From assembly GCF_021129175.1 (NCBI RefSeq), contig NZ_JAJOHV010000003.1, forward strand, positions 62,001-126,000: a DNA stretch of 64,000 nt, written 5' to 3'. Below, in pieces: positions 10,911 to 22,917 of this stretch (position 1 is its first letter; every line of letters starts with the position of its first letter). Position numbers and translations under genes: made by a program. Under the pieces are notes generated by a model. That model ran no database searches. It was not told the DNA's origin and was given only the letters and a program-made list of their open reading frames with translations. The DNA is from Chromobacterium piscinae (GTDB taxonomy: Bacteria; Pseudomonadota; Gammaproteobacteria; Burkholderiales; Chromobacteriaceae).

Positions 10911-11035
10911 TTTTCGAACCATTTTGGTGCATGAAAATGAGCGGTTTTTTTCCTTGAAAAACATTTATCCAGACTGTTTGATATAGAAATAATATTGGCT
11001 TGCCAAGGTCCGGATATTGACACCATAATCGCCGG

Positions 11036-11230
11036 GTCATACAGGAGAGAGCGGCTTTTCGGCCGCCGCCGAAGGCGCAAGCGCACCCGCAATCGCTCAG
11101 GCAAAAGGACTGTATTATCGGCCGGCGGCAGCCGGTTCGCGCAATCTGGAGAGCGGCGCCCGCGCGGCGTCCACCGAAGGGGCTAACGGCTTATCCGGCC
11201 GGAAAATCTCAGGTGCAGGGACAGAGGGGT
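11036..11230 (+). ncRNA. Tandem glycine riboswitch (two gcvT aptamers)
   Basis: Two copies of the glycine-aptamer signature lie in series before gcvT. Aptamer 1 (about 11040-11115) has GGAGAG at 11044, GCCGAAGGCGCAAG, and CTCAGGCAAAAGGACTG. Aptamer 2 (about 11145-11230) has TGGAGAG at 11147, ACCGAAGGGGCTAAC, and CTCAGGTGCAGGGACAGAG. The pair controls glycine-cleavage genes in many bacteria, normally switching them on when glycine binds. A short hairpin (GTGTGG / CCACAC, 11229-11254) sits between aptamer 2 and the gcvT ribosome site. No T-tract terminator is seen, so control of translation is the likelier output. Confidence 0.93.
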
Positions 11231-11275
11231 GTGGTTGATAGAGGATATCCACACTTTGCTCGAAGGAACCGCGCC

Positions 11276-12364
11276 ATGACGGCCCCGAAACGTACTCCGC
11301 TGTATGAAGCCCACCTCGCCGCCGGCGCCAAGATGGTCGATTTCGCCGGTTGGGAAATGCCCATCCATTATGGTTCCCAGCTGAAAGAGCATGAGATCGT
11401 CCGCGCCGACGCGGGCATGTTCGACGTTTCCCACATGACGGTGGTCGACATCACCGGCTCCGACGCCAAAGCCTGGCTGCAAAAACTGATCGCCAACGAC
11501 GTTTCCAAGCTCGGCTTCGAGGGCAAGGCGCTGTATTCCGGCATGCTGACCCCGGAAGGCACTGTCGTCGACGACCTGATCGTCTATCTCACTTCTTATG
11601 GCTACCGCATGGTGGTCAACGCCGGCACCACCGAAAAAGACTTGGCCTGGATGGAGAGCCAGAAGGCCGGCTTCGACGTGGCGCTGAAGGTGCGCCGCGA
11701 TCTGGCGATGCTGGCGGTGCAGGGCCCGCAAGCCATAGACAAAGTCTGCGCCGTGAAGCCGGAACTGGCCGACGCCATCCGCGCGCTGAAAGTATTCCAG
11801 GGCCTGCCGCAGGACGAATGGTTCTATGCCCGCACCGGCTATACCGGCGAAGACGGTCTGGAAATCATGGTTCCGGCCGATCAGGCCATCGCCTTCTTCA
11901 ATCAATTGCAAGATGCCGGCGTGTCGCCCATCGGCCTGGGCGCGCGCGACACGCTGCGCCTGGAAGCCGGCATGAATCTGTACGGCCACGACATGGACGA
12001 GACCGTGTCGCCGCTGGAGGCCGGCATGGGCTGGACCATCGCCTGGGAGCCGGCCGAGCGCAAGTTCAACGGCCGCGAGGCGCTGGAGGCGCAAAAGGCC
12101 GCCGGCGTGAAGATGAAGCAGGTGGGCCTGGTGCTGGAAGGCCGCGGCGTGCTGCGCGAAGGCTTGAAGGTGGTGGTGGAGGGCGTCGGCGAAGGCGTGA
12201 TCACCAGCGGCACCTTCTCGCCCACGCTGAAGCATTCCATCGCCATCGCCCGCGTGCCGGCCGCCACCGGCGCCGCCGCCCAGGTGGACCTGCGCGGCAC
12301 GCTTACCGACGTCCGCGTGGTGAAGATGCCGTTCGTGCGCAACGGCAAGAAAGTTTTCGAATAA
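11276..12364 (+). CDS. gcvT: Glycine cleavage system T protein (aminomethyltransferase)
   Basis: A 362-residue folate-dependent aminomethyltransferase. It releases ammonia from the aminomethyl group on lipoyl-GcvH and passes the carbon to tetrahydrofolate. Family landmarks include [20 protein letters not shown] near the start, GMFDVSHM, the mid-domain YTGEDGLEI, and the C-terminal [12 protein letters not shown]. The ATG at 11276 has AAGGA eight bases upstream and follows the tandem glycine riboswitch. The order gcvT-gcvH-gcvP is on one strand with gaps of 64 and 92 nt; the shared dihydrolipoamide dehydrogenase is elsewhere. Confidence 0.97.
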   Translation: MTAPKRTPLYEAHLAAGAKMVDFAGWEMPIHYGSQLKEHEIVRADAGMFDVSHMTVVDITGSDAKAWLQKLIANDVSKLGFEGKALYSGMLTPEGTVVDDLIVYLTSYGYRMVVNAGTTEKDLAWMESQKAGFDVALKVRRDLAMLAVQGPQAIDKVCAVKPELADAIRALKVFQGLPQDEWFYARTGYTGEDGLEIMVPADQAIAFFNQLQDAGVSPIGLGARDTLRLEAGMNLYGHDMDETVSPLEAGMGWTIAWEPAERKFNGREALEAQKAAGVKMKQVGLVLEGRGVLREGLKVVVEGVGEGVITSGTFSPTLKHSIAIARVPAATGAAAQVDLRGTLTDVRVVKMPFVRNGKKVFE

Positions 12365-12428
12365 TCGGGCAGCGCCTCGAGGCGACTGCCGTCACCATTG
12401 ATCTGATCTTAAGCTGGAGAACTTCAAG

Positions 12429-12815
12429 ATGAGCAACATTCCCGCCGAACTGAAATACGTCGACAGCCACGAATGGCTGCGCCTGGAAGCCGACGGTTCC
12501 GTCACCGTGGGCATCACCGCGCACGCGCAGGAATTGCTGGGCGACATCGTCTTCGTCGAGCTGCCGAAAGCCGGCGCGAATCTGGCCAAGGATGAGCAGG
12601 CCGGCGTGGTGGAGTCGGTGAAGGCCGCTTCCGACGTCTACTGTCCGATCGCCGGCGAAGTGCTCGCCGTCAACGAGGAGCTGGAAGGCGAGCCGGAACT
12701 GGCCAACAGCGATCCGTACGGCGACGGCTGGTTCTTCAAGATCAAGCCGGCCAACGCCGCGGATCTGGACGGCCTGATGGACGCCGCCGCCTACGCCAAG
12801 GAAATCGGCGCCTGA
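12429..12815 (+). CDS. gcvH: Glycine cleavage system H protein
   Basis: A 128-residue lipoyl-carrier protein that shuttles the aminomethyl intermediate among the P, T and L proteins. The lipoylation site is Lys65 in VESVKAASD. The protein is the standard length and fold, beginning [23 protein letters not shown] ribosome site lies shortly before the ATG. The gene is followed by a terminator-like hairpin before gcvP. Confidence 0.97.
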   Translation: MSNIPAELKYVDSHEWLRLEADGSVTVGITAHAQELLGDIVFVELPKAGANLAKDEQAGVVESVKAASDVYCPIAGEVLAVNEELEGEPELANSDPYGDGWFFKIKPANAADLDGLMDAAAYAKEIGA

Positions 12816-12824
12816 TAGCCTGAC

Positions 12825-12860
12825 CGCCCCGCCGTCGCAAGACGCCGGGGCGTTGTTTTT
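12825..12860 (+). terminator. Terminator-like hairpin between gcvH and gcvP
   Basis: A GC-rich stem at 12825-12852 (CGCCCCGCCGTC / GACGCCGGGGCG, one mismatch, GCAA loop) followed by TTGTTTTT. It looks like a partial intrinsic terminator that could lower gcvP expression relative to gcvTH. Confidence 0.65.
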
Positions 12861-12907
12861 CCCGGCGCGGCCTCGCGCAGGCCGCCGCAAAGAAGGAAGT
12901 CTCAAGC

Positions 12908-15760
<2,853 letters not shown>

Positions 15761-15790
15761 ACGCCTGCAGGACTTGCCGGTTCAACCTCA

Positions 15791-15819
15791 ACCCGCCGCA
15801 TTCAGTCGGCGGGTTTTTT
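15791..15819 (+). terminator. Intrinsic terminator after gcvP
   Basis: An 8-bp stem ACCCGCCG / CGGCGGGT with an 8-nt loop and a T-run ending at 15819, 31 nt after the gcvP stop. Confidence 0.85.
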
Positions 15820-15975
15820 ATGTCTGATAAATGTGTAAGGGTAAATACTTAGAAATAGTAACTAAGTAGTCATACGTTCACGTACGAACTATCACTAAGG
15901 GGGATGCAACGCGGCCTGGTGGGGAAGGCGCGCAGGCGCATATCTGGGGCAAGAGGCAAGCGGGAGTGAGCGGAA

Positions 15976-16611
15976 ATGTGTGTCGCTAATTTTGATGCTT
16001 TTTATCGAGGGAACGATTCCTTTTATGGCGACCGGCCGGCGCTGTCGCTGATGTATTTCCTGGAGAAGTACGGCGTGGGCGGCGGCGGAAGAGGGCTAGA
16101 TCTGGCTTGCGGCCAGGGACGCAACGCGCTGTACCTTGCGAACCGCGGATTCTCCATGTTCGGCGTGGACGAATCGTCCGAGGCCGTGTCCAAGATGGGC
16201 GAGCAGGCCGATAGGCGGCGTCTGGATGTCAGCGGCAAGGTGGTCAATCTGACCGAGCTGGAAATCGAGCCGCAGCGTTACCGCATCATTGTCGCCTATA
16301 CCGCGCTGGACCATGTCGACGCCGCCGCCGGCGAGCGGCTGGCCCAGGCGATGATGGAGGGGTTGGAGCCGGGCGGCTATCTGTTCGCCGCGGTGTTCAT
16401 GGTGGACGACCCAGGCTGCTCAGGAACGGGCGGGGGCGTCAGCGAAACCGCGGCTTATGTCCGCCACTACTACCAGCCGGGCGAGCTGCGCGAGCAGTTT
16501 TCCGGATTGACTCCTCTGGCATACCAGGAAGAGTTCGCGCTGGATCTCAGCCATGGGCATCCGCACCATCACAGCATGGCCAGGTTGTTCGCTTATAAGC
16601 AGGCCGCCTGA
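15976..16611 (+). CDS. Class I SAM-dependent methyltransferase, TehB-like
   Basis: A 211-residue cytoplasmic methyltransferase. Motif I is LDLACGQGRNALYLANRGF, followed by FGVDESSEAV; the length and the C-terminal FALDLSHGHPHHHSMARLFAYK resemble the TehB/UbiE-like group. A histidine-rich stretch (HGHPHHH) near the C-terminus could bind metal, but this is inference. The substrate is unknown. It is monocistronic, with a 215-nt upstream spacer that is locally AT-rich (15830-15900) and a terminator directly after. Confidence 0.75.
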   Translation: MCVANFDAFYRGNDSFYGDRPALSLMYFLEKYGVGGGGRGLDLACGQGRNALYLANRGFSMFGVDESSEAVSKMGEQADRRRLDVSGKVVNLTELEIEPQRYRIIVAYTALDHVDAAAGERLAQAMMEGLEPGGYLFAAVFMVDDPGCSGTGGGVSETAAYVRHYYQPGELREQFSGLTPLAYQEEFALDLSHGHPHHHSMARLFAYKQAA

Positions 16612-16631
16612 GCGCGCGATCGCAAACCAAG

Positions 16632-16656
16632 AAAACAGGGCGCAAGCCCTGTTTTT
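16632..16656 (+). terminator. Intrinsic terminator after the TehB-like methyltransferase
   Basis: A 9-bp stem AAAACAGGG / CCCTGTTTT with a 6-nt loop, ending in TTTTT; it starts 20 nt after the stop codon. Confidence 0.85.
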
Positions 16657-16765
16657 CATTGCAGGAATGCATAGCGGGAATGCGCATCGGGCCAGGATCA
16701 CCCGGGCTTGCTTCCCCGATGAGCAAAAAACGCGTCAGGAAATGAGACGTGTTTGTTACAATGGC

Positions 16766-16800
16766 AGGCGCCCGCGATGGCAGTCGCGCGGCGCTTTTTT
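16766..16800 (+). other. GC-rich hairpin with T6 just before the GGDEF-EAL gene
   Basis: An imperfect stem (AGGCGCCCGCGA / TCGCGCGGCGCT) followed by TTTTTT, ending 30 nt before the next start codon. It has terminator form, but the gene upstream already ends at 16632-16656. It could close a short transcript or act as a 5' attenuator of the downstream gene. Confidence 0.4.
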
Positions 16801-16829
16801 GATGAATAAATAAAAGGTTAGCGGCGGAC

Positions 16830-18824
16830 ATGCCGATAAGAAGCGTACTTTCCTGGCAGGGGGCCGACCTGGAACTGCTGGAGGCCTTGAGCCTGCCGGT
16901 ATGGATTTTCGATATCGACCACAAGCGGGTGTTCTGGGCCAACGAGGCCGGGCTGCAGGTGTGGGGAGCGGCCAGCCTGCTGGAATTGCAGGCGCGCGAC
17001 ATGTCGCAGGACATGTCGGTGTCGGTGGCGCAAAGGCTGGCCCAGTATCAGCAGGACTTCGAACGCGAAGGCGCTTGTTTCGTGGAAAGCTGGACGCTGT
17101 ATCCCAACGGCCGGCCCAGCGTGCTCAAGGTGAAGTTCCGCGGCATACGGGTGAATGGCCGGATGCTGATGTTCTGCGAGGCGCAGAACAGCCTCAGCGC
17201 CGACCCGGCGTCCCTGCGCAGCACGGAAGCATTGCTGCATACCTCGGTGCTGATCACGCTTTACGACGGCAACGGCGGCGCGCTGTATCGCAACCCCGCG
17301 TCGCGTGAGCAGGTGGCGGTGGCCGGCGAAGGCTGGCGCCAGCATTTCGTCCACGACAGCGACTGGCAGCAGTTGCGGCAAGGCGTGGCCGCGTGCGGTG
17401 AATCGCGGCTGCTGGCGCGGGTGAATACGCGGGAAGGCATGCGCTGGCACGAAGTGTCAGCCCGCGCCTGCCGCGACGCGGTCACAGGGCAAGATGCGCT
17501 GCTGGTCAGCGAGGTGGACATCACCGATCTCAAGCACGCCGAGGCACGCGCCAGCTTCCTGGCCAATCACGACGTGCTGACTGGCTTGCCCAACCGCAAC
17601 GGCATCCGCAGCGAGTTGTTGCCGCATCTGCAGCAGGCGCTGCGCAATGGCCGCCAGGTGGCGTTGATGTTCATCGATTTGGACCGCTTCAAGAACGTCA
17701 ACGATTCGCTGGGCCACGCCTGCGGAGACGAGCTGCTGATCCGGATGGCCGGGCGGCTGGTCGGCTTGCTTGGCCATGACGAGAAGGCGGCGCGGCTGGG
17801 CGGCGACGAGTTCCTGGTGATGCTGAGCGCGCCGCAGGTGGCGGAGCGGGCCGAGGCGCTGGGGCGCCGCATCCTGCAGGCGCTGGCGGTGCCGATGCGG
17901 CTGGAGGGCATGGACGTCGGCGTGTCGGCGTCCATCGGCGTCAGCGTGTGCGAGGGCCGGACGCTGGACCTGGAGCAGATGATGCGCCATGCGGACTTGG
18001 CGATGTATGCCGCCAAGGATGCGGGGCGCAACAACCTGATGTTCTTCACGCCGGCGCTGGAGGCGCGCAGCCAGGCGCAGCTGGCGCTAGAGAACGATAT
18101 CCGCCGAGGCCTGGAGCACGGCGAATTCATCGCCTATTTCCAGCCGCGGGTGGATATTGCCAGCGGACAGGTGGTCGGCGCCGAAGCCTTGGCGCGCTGG
18201 CGCCACCCCTTGCGCGGCTTGCTGATGCCGGACAGCTTCATTCCCATTTGCGAGGACTGCGGCATGGTGATGGAGCTGGGCCGGCAGATCCTGGTTCAGG
18301 CCGCGCGCCAGCAGCGCCTGTGGCGCGACCGGGGACTGGACTTGCTGGTGTCGGTCAATCTGTCCGCCAGCCAGTTTGTCGATCCCGGCCTGCCTGCCCT
18401 GGTGGAGCAGATACTCGCCGACAGCGGCTGCCAGCCGGACAAGCTGGAGTTGGAGATCACCGAGTCGGTGCTGCTGGGGCACGACGAGCAAACCATGCAC
18501 ACCTTGCAGGCCTTGCGCGCGCTGGGTCTGAGCATCGCGGTGGACGATTTCGGCACCGGCTATTCCAATCTGGCCTACCTGCAGCGCTATCCGCTTACCT
18601 CGCTGAAGATAGACCGTTCCTTCATCGCCGATCTGGACGACAAGTCGGCCATCACCGAGCTGATCACGACTCTGTGCCGGATGATGGGACTGAACATGGT
18701 GGCGGAGGGGGTGGAAACCGAAGCGCAGCTGGCCTGGCTGGCCGAGCGCGGCTGCCAGGAATACCAGGGCTATCTGTGCAGCCCGGCCTTGTCCGCGCAG
18801 GAATTCCTGCAGCGCTTGTTCTAG
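16830..18824 (+). CDS. Cyclic-di-GMP turnover protein, PAS-PAS-GGDEF-EAL
   Basis: A 664-residue signalling protein without obvious membrane segments. A PAS-like domain spans about residues 10-125 (LSLPVWIFDIDHKRVFWANEAG), a second PAS-like region about 130-240, then GGDEF (intact signature at 324-328, RLGGDEF) and EAL (Glu-Ala-Leu at 452-454; DFGTGYSNLAYL follows). Both catalytic signatures are intact, so it may synthesise and degrade c-di-GMP, with the PAS part as sensor; which activity dominates cannot be read from sequence. It is monocistronic by spacing. The ribosome site is weak (AAAGG about 11 nt upstream). Confidence 0.93.
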   Translation: MPIRSVLSWQGADLELLEALSLPVWIFDIDHKRVFWANEAGLQVWGAASLLELQARDMSQDMSVSVAQRLAQYQQDFEREGACFVESWTLYPNGRPSVLKVKFRGIRVNGRMLMFCEAQNSLSADPASLRSTEALLHTSVLITLYDGNGGALYRNPASREQVAVAGEGWRQHFVHDSDWQQLRQGVAACGESRLLARVNTREGMRWHEVSARACRDAVTGQDALLVSEVDITDLKHAEARASFLANHDVLTGLPNRNGIRSELLPHLQQALRNGRQVALMFIDLDRFKNVNDSLGHACGDELLIRMAGRLVGLLGHDEKAARLGGDEFLVMLSAPQVAERAEALGRRILQALAVPMRLEGMDVGVSASIGVSVCEGRTLDLEQMMRHADLAMYAAKDAGRNNLMFFTPALEARSQAQLALENDIRRGLEHGEFIAYFQPRVDIASGQVVGAEALARWRHPLRGLLMPDSFIPICEDCGMVMELGRQILVQAARQQRLWRDRGLDLLVSVNLSASQFVDPGLPALVEQILADSGCQPDKLELEITESVLLGHDEQTMHTLQALRALGLSIAVDDFGTGYSNLAYLQRYPLTSLKIDRSFIADLDDKSAITELITTLCRMMGLNMVAEGVETEAQLAWLAERGCQEYQGYLCSPALSAQEFLQRLF

Positions 18825-19010
18825 CGCTGTCGATAGGCGGGGGAGGCGAGAGCGGCCCCTGATAATCGTTTCTGCTCCACGGTCGCCGGGCGCCATGGAC
18901 GGCCTCTTTATATCAATATGTGGATTAAATCGTTGGATTCGCGGCATTCTTCGCTTACCCTATGCCGGTAATGCAGGCGGCATGTTCCGGCCTGCGGCAA
19001 GGAGAATGAG

Positions 19011-20594
19011 ATGAAGACATTGTGCGCCGCCGCGCTGGCGGCCCTGCTGCCGATGGCCGCTGTCGCGGCCAAGCCCCTGACCGTATGCACCGACGCCAAT
19101 CCAGAAGGCTTCGATGTGGTGCAGTACAACTCGCTGGTCACCACCAACGCTTCCGCCGACGTATTGATGAACCGCCTGGTGGAGTACGACGCCGCCGCCG
19201 GCAAGCTGCAGCCGGGCCTGGCCAGCAGCTGGGAGGTGAGCGCGGACGGCCTGAGCTACACCTTCCATCTGCGGCCCAACGTCGGCTTCCATAGCACCGA
19301 CTACTTCAAGCCGACGCGCAAGCTGAACGCCGACGATGTGGCGATCACTTTCGACCGGATGCTGAATCCGGACAATCCCTGGTACAAGACCGCGCCGGCC
19401 GGCTATCCGCATGCGCAGGCGATGCAGTTTCCCAAGCTGATCAAGGCGGTGCGCAAGCTCGATCCGCTGACGGTGCGCTTCGAGCTCAATTATCCGGAAG
19501 CCACCTTCCTGTCCAGCCTGACCATGGGCTTCGCTTCCATCTATTCCGCCGAATACATGTCGCAGCTGTTGGCTGCCGGCAAGACCGGCGAGCTCAACAG
19601 CAAGCCTGTCGGCACTGGGCCTTTCGTGTTCAAGAGCTTCGCCAAGGATGCCTTGGTGCGCTACGCGCCCAATCCGGTCTATTTCGGCGCCAAGCCCAAA
19701 GTATCCGCGCTGATCTACGCGATCACGCCGGATTCCAATGTGCGTCTGCAGAAGCTGCGCGCCGGCGAATGCCAGATCGCGCTGTCGCCCAAGCCGCAGG
19801 ACGTGCAGGCAGCCAAGGCGGACGGCAAGCTGCAGATATCGCAGACGCCTGCCTTCATGACCGCCTTCGTCGCCTTCAACAGCCAGAAGAAGCCGTTGGA
19901 CAACCCGCAGGTGCGGCAGGCGATCAATCTCGCCTTCGACAAGGCAAGTTATTTGAAGACGGTGTTCGGCAATGCCGCCAGCGCCGCCAACCTGGTCTAT
20001 CCGCCCAATACCTGGAGCTACGACAAGACTATCAAGCCCTACGCCTATGATCCGGCGCAGGCGAAGAAGCTGCTGGCCCAGGCGGGCTACCCCAACGGTT
20101 TTGATGTTTCGGTGTGGGTGCGGCCCAGCGGCAGCACGCTGAACCCCAATCCCAAGGCCGGCGCGGAGCTGTTGCAGGCCGACTTGGCCAAAGTGGGCAT
20201 CCGGCTGCAGATCAAGGTGCTGGAGTGGGGCGAGCTGATCAAGCGCGGCAAGGCCGGCGAGCACGAGATGCTGTTCATGGGCTGGGCCGGCGACAACGGC
20301 GATCCGGACAACTTCCTGACGCCGCAGTTTTCCTGCGCCGCAGTGCAGTCCGGCACCAATTTCGCTCGTTATTGCGACAGCAAGCTGGACAAGCTGATCG
20401 CCGACGGCAAGAAAACCAGCGATTTCAAGGCCAGAGCCAAATTGTACCAAGCCGCCCAGCACGCCATCCACGAGCAGGCGCTGTGGCTGCCGCTGGCGCA
20501 TCCGATCGCTTATGGCTTGGCTCGCAAGGAGGTGACGGGTTATGTGGTTAATCCTTATGGACGGGTCAATTTCGCTAGTGTTGGCTTGAAATAA
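19011..20594 (+). CDS. ABC transporter substrate-binding protein, dipeptide (DppA-like) family
   Basis: A 527-residue periplasmic solute-binding protein of family 5 (peptide/nickel class). A signal peptide covers residues 1-19 (ending AAVAA). Family features include VLMNRLVEYD, ASSWEVSADGLSYTFHLRPN, NADDVAITFDRML, and GTGPFVFKSF, and near the C-terminus FMGWAGDNGDPDNFL. An AAGGAGA ribosome site precedes the ATG. No permease or ATPase genes flank it, so it is an orphan that probably works with a transporter encoded elsewhere. Its own terminator follows. Confidence 0.93.
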   Translation: MKTLCAAALAALLPMAAVAAKPLTVCTDANPEGFDVVQYNSLVTTNASADVLMNRLVEYDAAAGKLQPGLASSWEVSADGLSYTFHLRPNVGFHSTDYFKPTRKLNADDVAITFDRMLNPDNPWYKTAPAGYPHAQAMQFPKLIKAVRKLDPLTVRFELNYPEATFLSSLTMGFASIYSAEYMSQLLAAGKTGELNSKPVGTGPFVFKSFAKDALVRYAPNPVYFGAKPKVSALIYAITPDSNVRLQKLRAGECQIALSPKPQDVQAAKADGKLQISQTPAFMTAFVAFNSQKKPLDNPQVRQAINLAFDKASYLKTVFGNAASAANLVYPPNTWSYDKTIKPYAYDPAQAKKLLAQAGYPNGFDVSVWVRPSGSTLNPNPKAGAELLQADLAKVGIRLQIKVLEWGELIKRGKAGEHEMLFMGWAGDNGDPDNFLTPQFSCAAVQSGTNFARYCDSKLDKLIADGKKTSDFKARAKLYQAAQHAIHEQALWLPLAHPIAYGLARKEVTGYVVNPYGRVNFASVGLK

Positions 20595-20614
20595 ACGATT
20601 TCTCGAGTAAAAAT

Positions 20615-20658
20615 AGACCACTCCGTTTTATAAACAGAGTGGTCTCTTTCTTTTTTTG
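20615..20658 (+). terminator. Intrinsic terminator after the DppA-like gene
   Basis: A perfect 9-bp stem AGACCACTC / GAGTGGTCT (20615-20645) with a 13-nt loop and a long T-rich tract to 20658. Confidence 0.88.
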
Positions 20659-20952
20659 GAGCTTGCGCCAAAGCAAAGCCGCATTCGTCCCGGGCGGAGA
20701 TAATGCTTGATGGCGCGCAGGATGAGTGATTGCCGCGACAAAGTGCTTTGAGCCGCGTTGCCAGTTGCATGCAGGATGCCGGGATTTGGTAGTATTGCTG
20801 GAGCGGTCGCGTTTGGCGCGGCCGTCAGGAGAGAGAGGAGCGCCTTGCCGTTGGCGTGTCTTGCTTGTTCTTAGAATGTGCCCGCCCTCGCTTGAACATG
20901 CGCTTTCGCGTATCATCCGCCGGGCTCGGGCCGATAAATGATAAAACAATAG
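20659..20952. other. Intergenic region before the TetR gene
   Basis: About 290 nt without a convincing gene. A 71-codon reading frame exists in it (20726-20941), but its composition is that of random GC-rich DNA and it lacks a ribosome site. A loose sigma70-like pair, TTGGCG at 20851 and TAGAAT at 20872, has a short 15-nt spacer. No conserved RNA motif was recognised. Confidence 0.4.
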
Positions 20953-21603
20953 ATGCAAACTAGACGAACACAGCAAAGCCGCAGGGAGTCCACCATAGGT
21001 AAACTGGTGGAGGCGGCGATCGAATGCCTGATGGAGAGCGGCTACCACGGCACCAGCGTGCAACTGATCTGCGGCCGCGCCGGCGTTTCGCAAGGCGCGC
21101 TGTTCCGCCACTTCGCCACCAAGAACGAGCTGATGCAGCCGGTGGGGCGCAAGGTGGTGGACGACATCTTCGAGTCCGCGCTCTCGTTGGCGGCGCAATT
21201 GCCTGCCGGCATGTCCGAGGAGGAGCGCATCATCGCGTTGATGAAGGCGCTGGTGATGTCGCCGCGCCACATCGTGCTGCTGGAGCTGCTGATGGCGGCG
21301 CGCACCACGCCGGATCTGCGCGACATCTTCCTGGGCAGCTCCAGCACCTATTTCCGCGACCGCTTCGTCGCGATGATGGCCTCGCTGTTTCCGCGCTATG
21401 CGATCTCCACCGGCTTCTTCGCCACCCTGCTCACCATGATGACCACGATGCACGGCATGGCGCTGTACCGCACGCTGGCAGAGCATCCGGAAGGCGACAA
21501 GATGCGCGAGCAATGGCTTCTGTCCGCGTTGAGAGCCGAGCTGGAGCGGATACGGCAGGAAGGGGCGGATACCCGTAACCCGGTTTACCAGCTGCCGTTC
21601 TGA
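20953..21603 (+). CDS. TetR/AcrR-family transcriptional regulator
   Basis: A 216-residue regulator. The N-terminal helix-turn-helix is typical of TetR (ECLMESGYHGTSVQLICGRAG then VSQGALFRHFATKNEL, about residues 25-60), and the C-terminal ligand domain is divergent. The ATG at 20953 lacks a good Shine-Dalgarno sequence, so the true start is not certain, but the HTH begins soon after. The flanking genes are a binding protein and a porin on the other strand; the target is unknown. Confidence 0.9.
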   Translation: MQTRRTQQSRRESTIGKLVEAAIECLMESGYHGTSVQLICGRAGVSQGALFRHFATKNELMQPVGRKVVDDIFESALSLAAQLPAGMSEEERIIALMKALVMSPRHIVLLELLMAARTTPDLRDIFLGSSSTYFRDRFVAMMASLFPRYAISTGFFATLLTMMTTMHGMALYRTLAEHPEGDKMREQWLLSALRAELERIRQEGADTRNPVYQLPF

Positions 21604-21621
21604 ATATCCGTTTTTCAGCTG

Positions 21622-21650
21622 AAAACCCCGTCGCCTGCGGCGGGGTTTTT
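21622..21650 (+). terminator. Intrinsic terminator after the TetR gene
   Basis: Stem AAAACCCCG / CGGGGTTTT, extended by a few inner pairs, followed by TTTTTG; it lies 19 nt after the stop. Confidence 0.85.
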
Positions 21651-21761
21651 GTTTGCCTATCTGTCTTGACGCTGGCAGGAGGCTAACTGAAGGGTTTGCC
21701 AGCTATGCGACGGCGTTTGCCGCCCGCGCGGCTCAGTCGCTATTCATTTGAAGCAGATATG

Positions 21762-21791
21762 AAAAAAGACCCACCGGAGCGGGTCTTTTTT
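21762..21791 (-). terminator. Intrinsic terminator of the porin gene (can work in both directions)
   Basis: An 11-bp stem AAAAAAGACCC / GGGTCTTTTTT with an 8-nt loop, 38 nt beyond the porin stop on the minus strand. The A- and T-runs on both sides make it a possible bidirectional terminator. Confidence 0.85.
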
Positions 21792-21828
21792 GCGTCTAAG
21801 TTCGCAGGTTCTTGCGTCGAACCGGCTA

Positions 21829-22917
21829 TTAGAACTTGTGAACCATGTTCAGGCCGAAAGCCTTCAGGTCTTCGTTCTTGCCCTTAACGGCGATCTGGCC
21901 GTATTGAGCGCCGAAGGTGGTGCGCTTGGAGATGGCGTAGTCAGCGCCCAGAACGTACTGGTCGTACTGGGAGTTGCCTACCTTCACGCCGCCAACTTCA
22001 ACCTTGTCGCCGTGCACGTAGGAGAACTTCGGAGTGATGGCGCCGAAGGTGTAGGCAGCGGTCAGAGCGTATTCGCGGGTCTTGACCTTGCCATTTACAT
22101 CCGGAACGGCGGAGAAGGTCAGGTCATTGCTAACCAGGCCGTACCAAGAAGAACCGACAACGTCAACGCCGCCCTTGGCTTGTTGATAGCCGAAGCCTAC
22201 GAACAGGTTGTTGGCGTTGTAGCCAACTTCCAGGCGATGCTTGTCGTTGGCGGTGTTATTCAGAGTAACGCCATCGATGGAGGCGCTAACCGAAGAAGTT
22301 GCCTTGCTCTGATGGGTGTAAGCGTACTTGCCGAAGAAGCCGCTGTTTTCGTAACCCAGGCCCAGAACGGTGGTTTCGCGATCTTTGTTAGGCTGGCCGA
22401 TGGCGGTGCCCTTGTTTTCCTTCACGCCGTATTGCAGAGCGGCGGTCAGGCCCGGAACCACGGTCGGCAGATCGTAGCGTACGGAGTTCTTCAGACGGTC
22501 GCCGTCGCGGGTGAAGATGCTCAGGCCCAGAGCGTCGCTCTTGTATTCCCAGGTGTCAACGGTGCCCATGTCGCTGTCCAGGAAGTTGGACACGTTACCC
22601 AGGCGTACGGTGCCGAAGCCGCCTTGCAGACCGATGAAGGACTCACGGTTAGCGAAGGTGCCGCTGTCGGAAGGCTTGCTGCTGGTACCGTCGATGCCGA
22701 AACCGGTTTCAACTTGCCAGATGGTCTTCAGGCCGTTGCCCAGGTCTTCGGAACCCTTGAAGCCGATGCGGGAACCCAGATCGTCAACGTTGGTTTGCTT
22801 GGTGGAACCGTTGTCGACGTATTCAACGCCGCCTTTGATTTTGCCGTAGATGGTTACGTCGGCGAATGCGGCAGCCGGCAGGGTGGCTACCAGCAGGGCG
22901 ATCAGACTCTTTTTCAT
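21829..22917 (-). CDS. Gram-negative outer-membrane porin (trimeric porin family)
   Basis: A 362-residue beta-barrel porin. The signal peptide is MKKSLIALLVATLPAAAFA, the mature protein begins DVTIYGKIKGGVEY as in neisserial and burkholderial porins, and the chain ends in a terminal Phe (HKF), the outer-membrane assembly signal. Internal alternating-polarity strands and RESFIGLQGGFGTVRLGN are typical of the family. The start at 22917 has an AAGGA site upstream; a longer in-frame ATG at 22956 precedes the signal peptide and was rejected. The promoter must lie in the AT-rich spacer upstream. Confidence 0.96.
   Translation of the reverse strand: MKKSLIALLVATLPAAAFADVTIYGKIKGGVEYVDNGSTKQTNVDDLGSRIGFKGSEDLGNGLKTIWQVETGFGIDGTSSKPSDSGTFANRESFIGLQGGFGTVRLGNVSNFLDSDMGTVDTWEYKSDALGLSIFTRDGDRLKNSVRYDLPTVVPGLTAALQYGVKENKGTAIGQPNKDRETTVLGLGYENSGFFGKYAYTHQSKATSSVSASIDGVTLNNTANDKHRLEVGYNANNLFVGFGYQQAKGGVDVVGSSWYGLVSNDLTFSAVPDVNGKVKTREYALTAAYTFGAITPKFSYVHGDKVEVGGVKVGNSQYDQYVLGADYAISKRTTFGAQYGQIAVKGKNEDLKAFGLNMVHKF

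Noticed and set aside
20726-20941. 71-codon frame before the TetR gene
   Set aside because: No ribosome site, arginine- and cysteine-rich random composition, and no recognisable motif.
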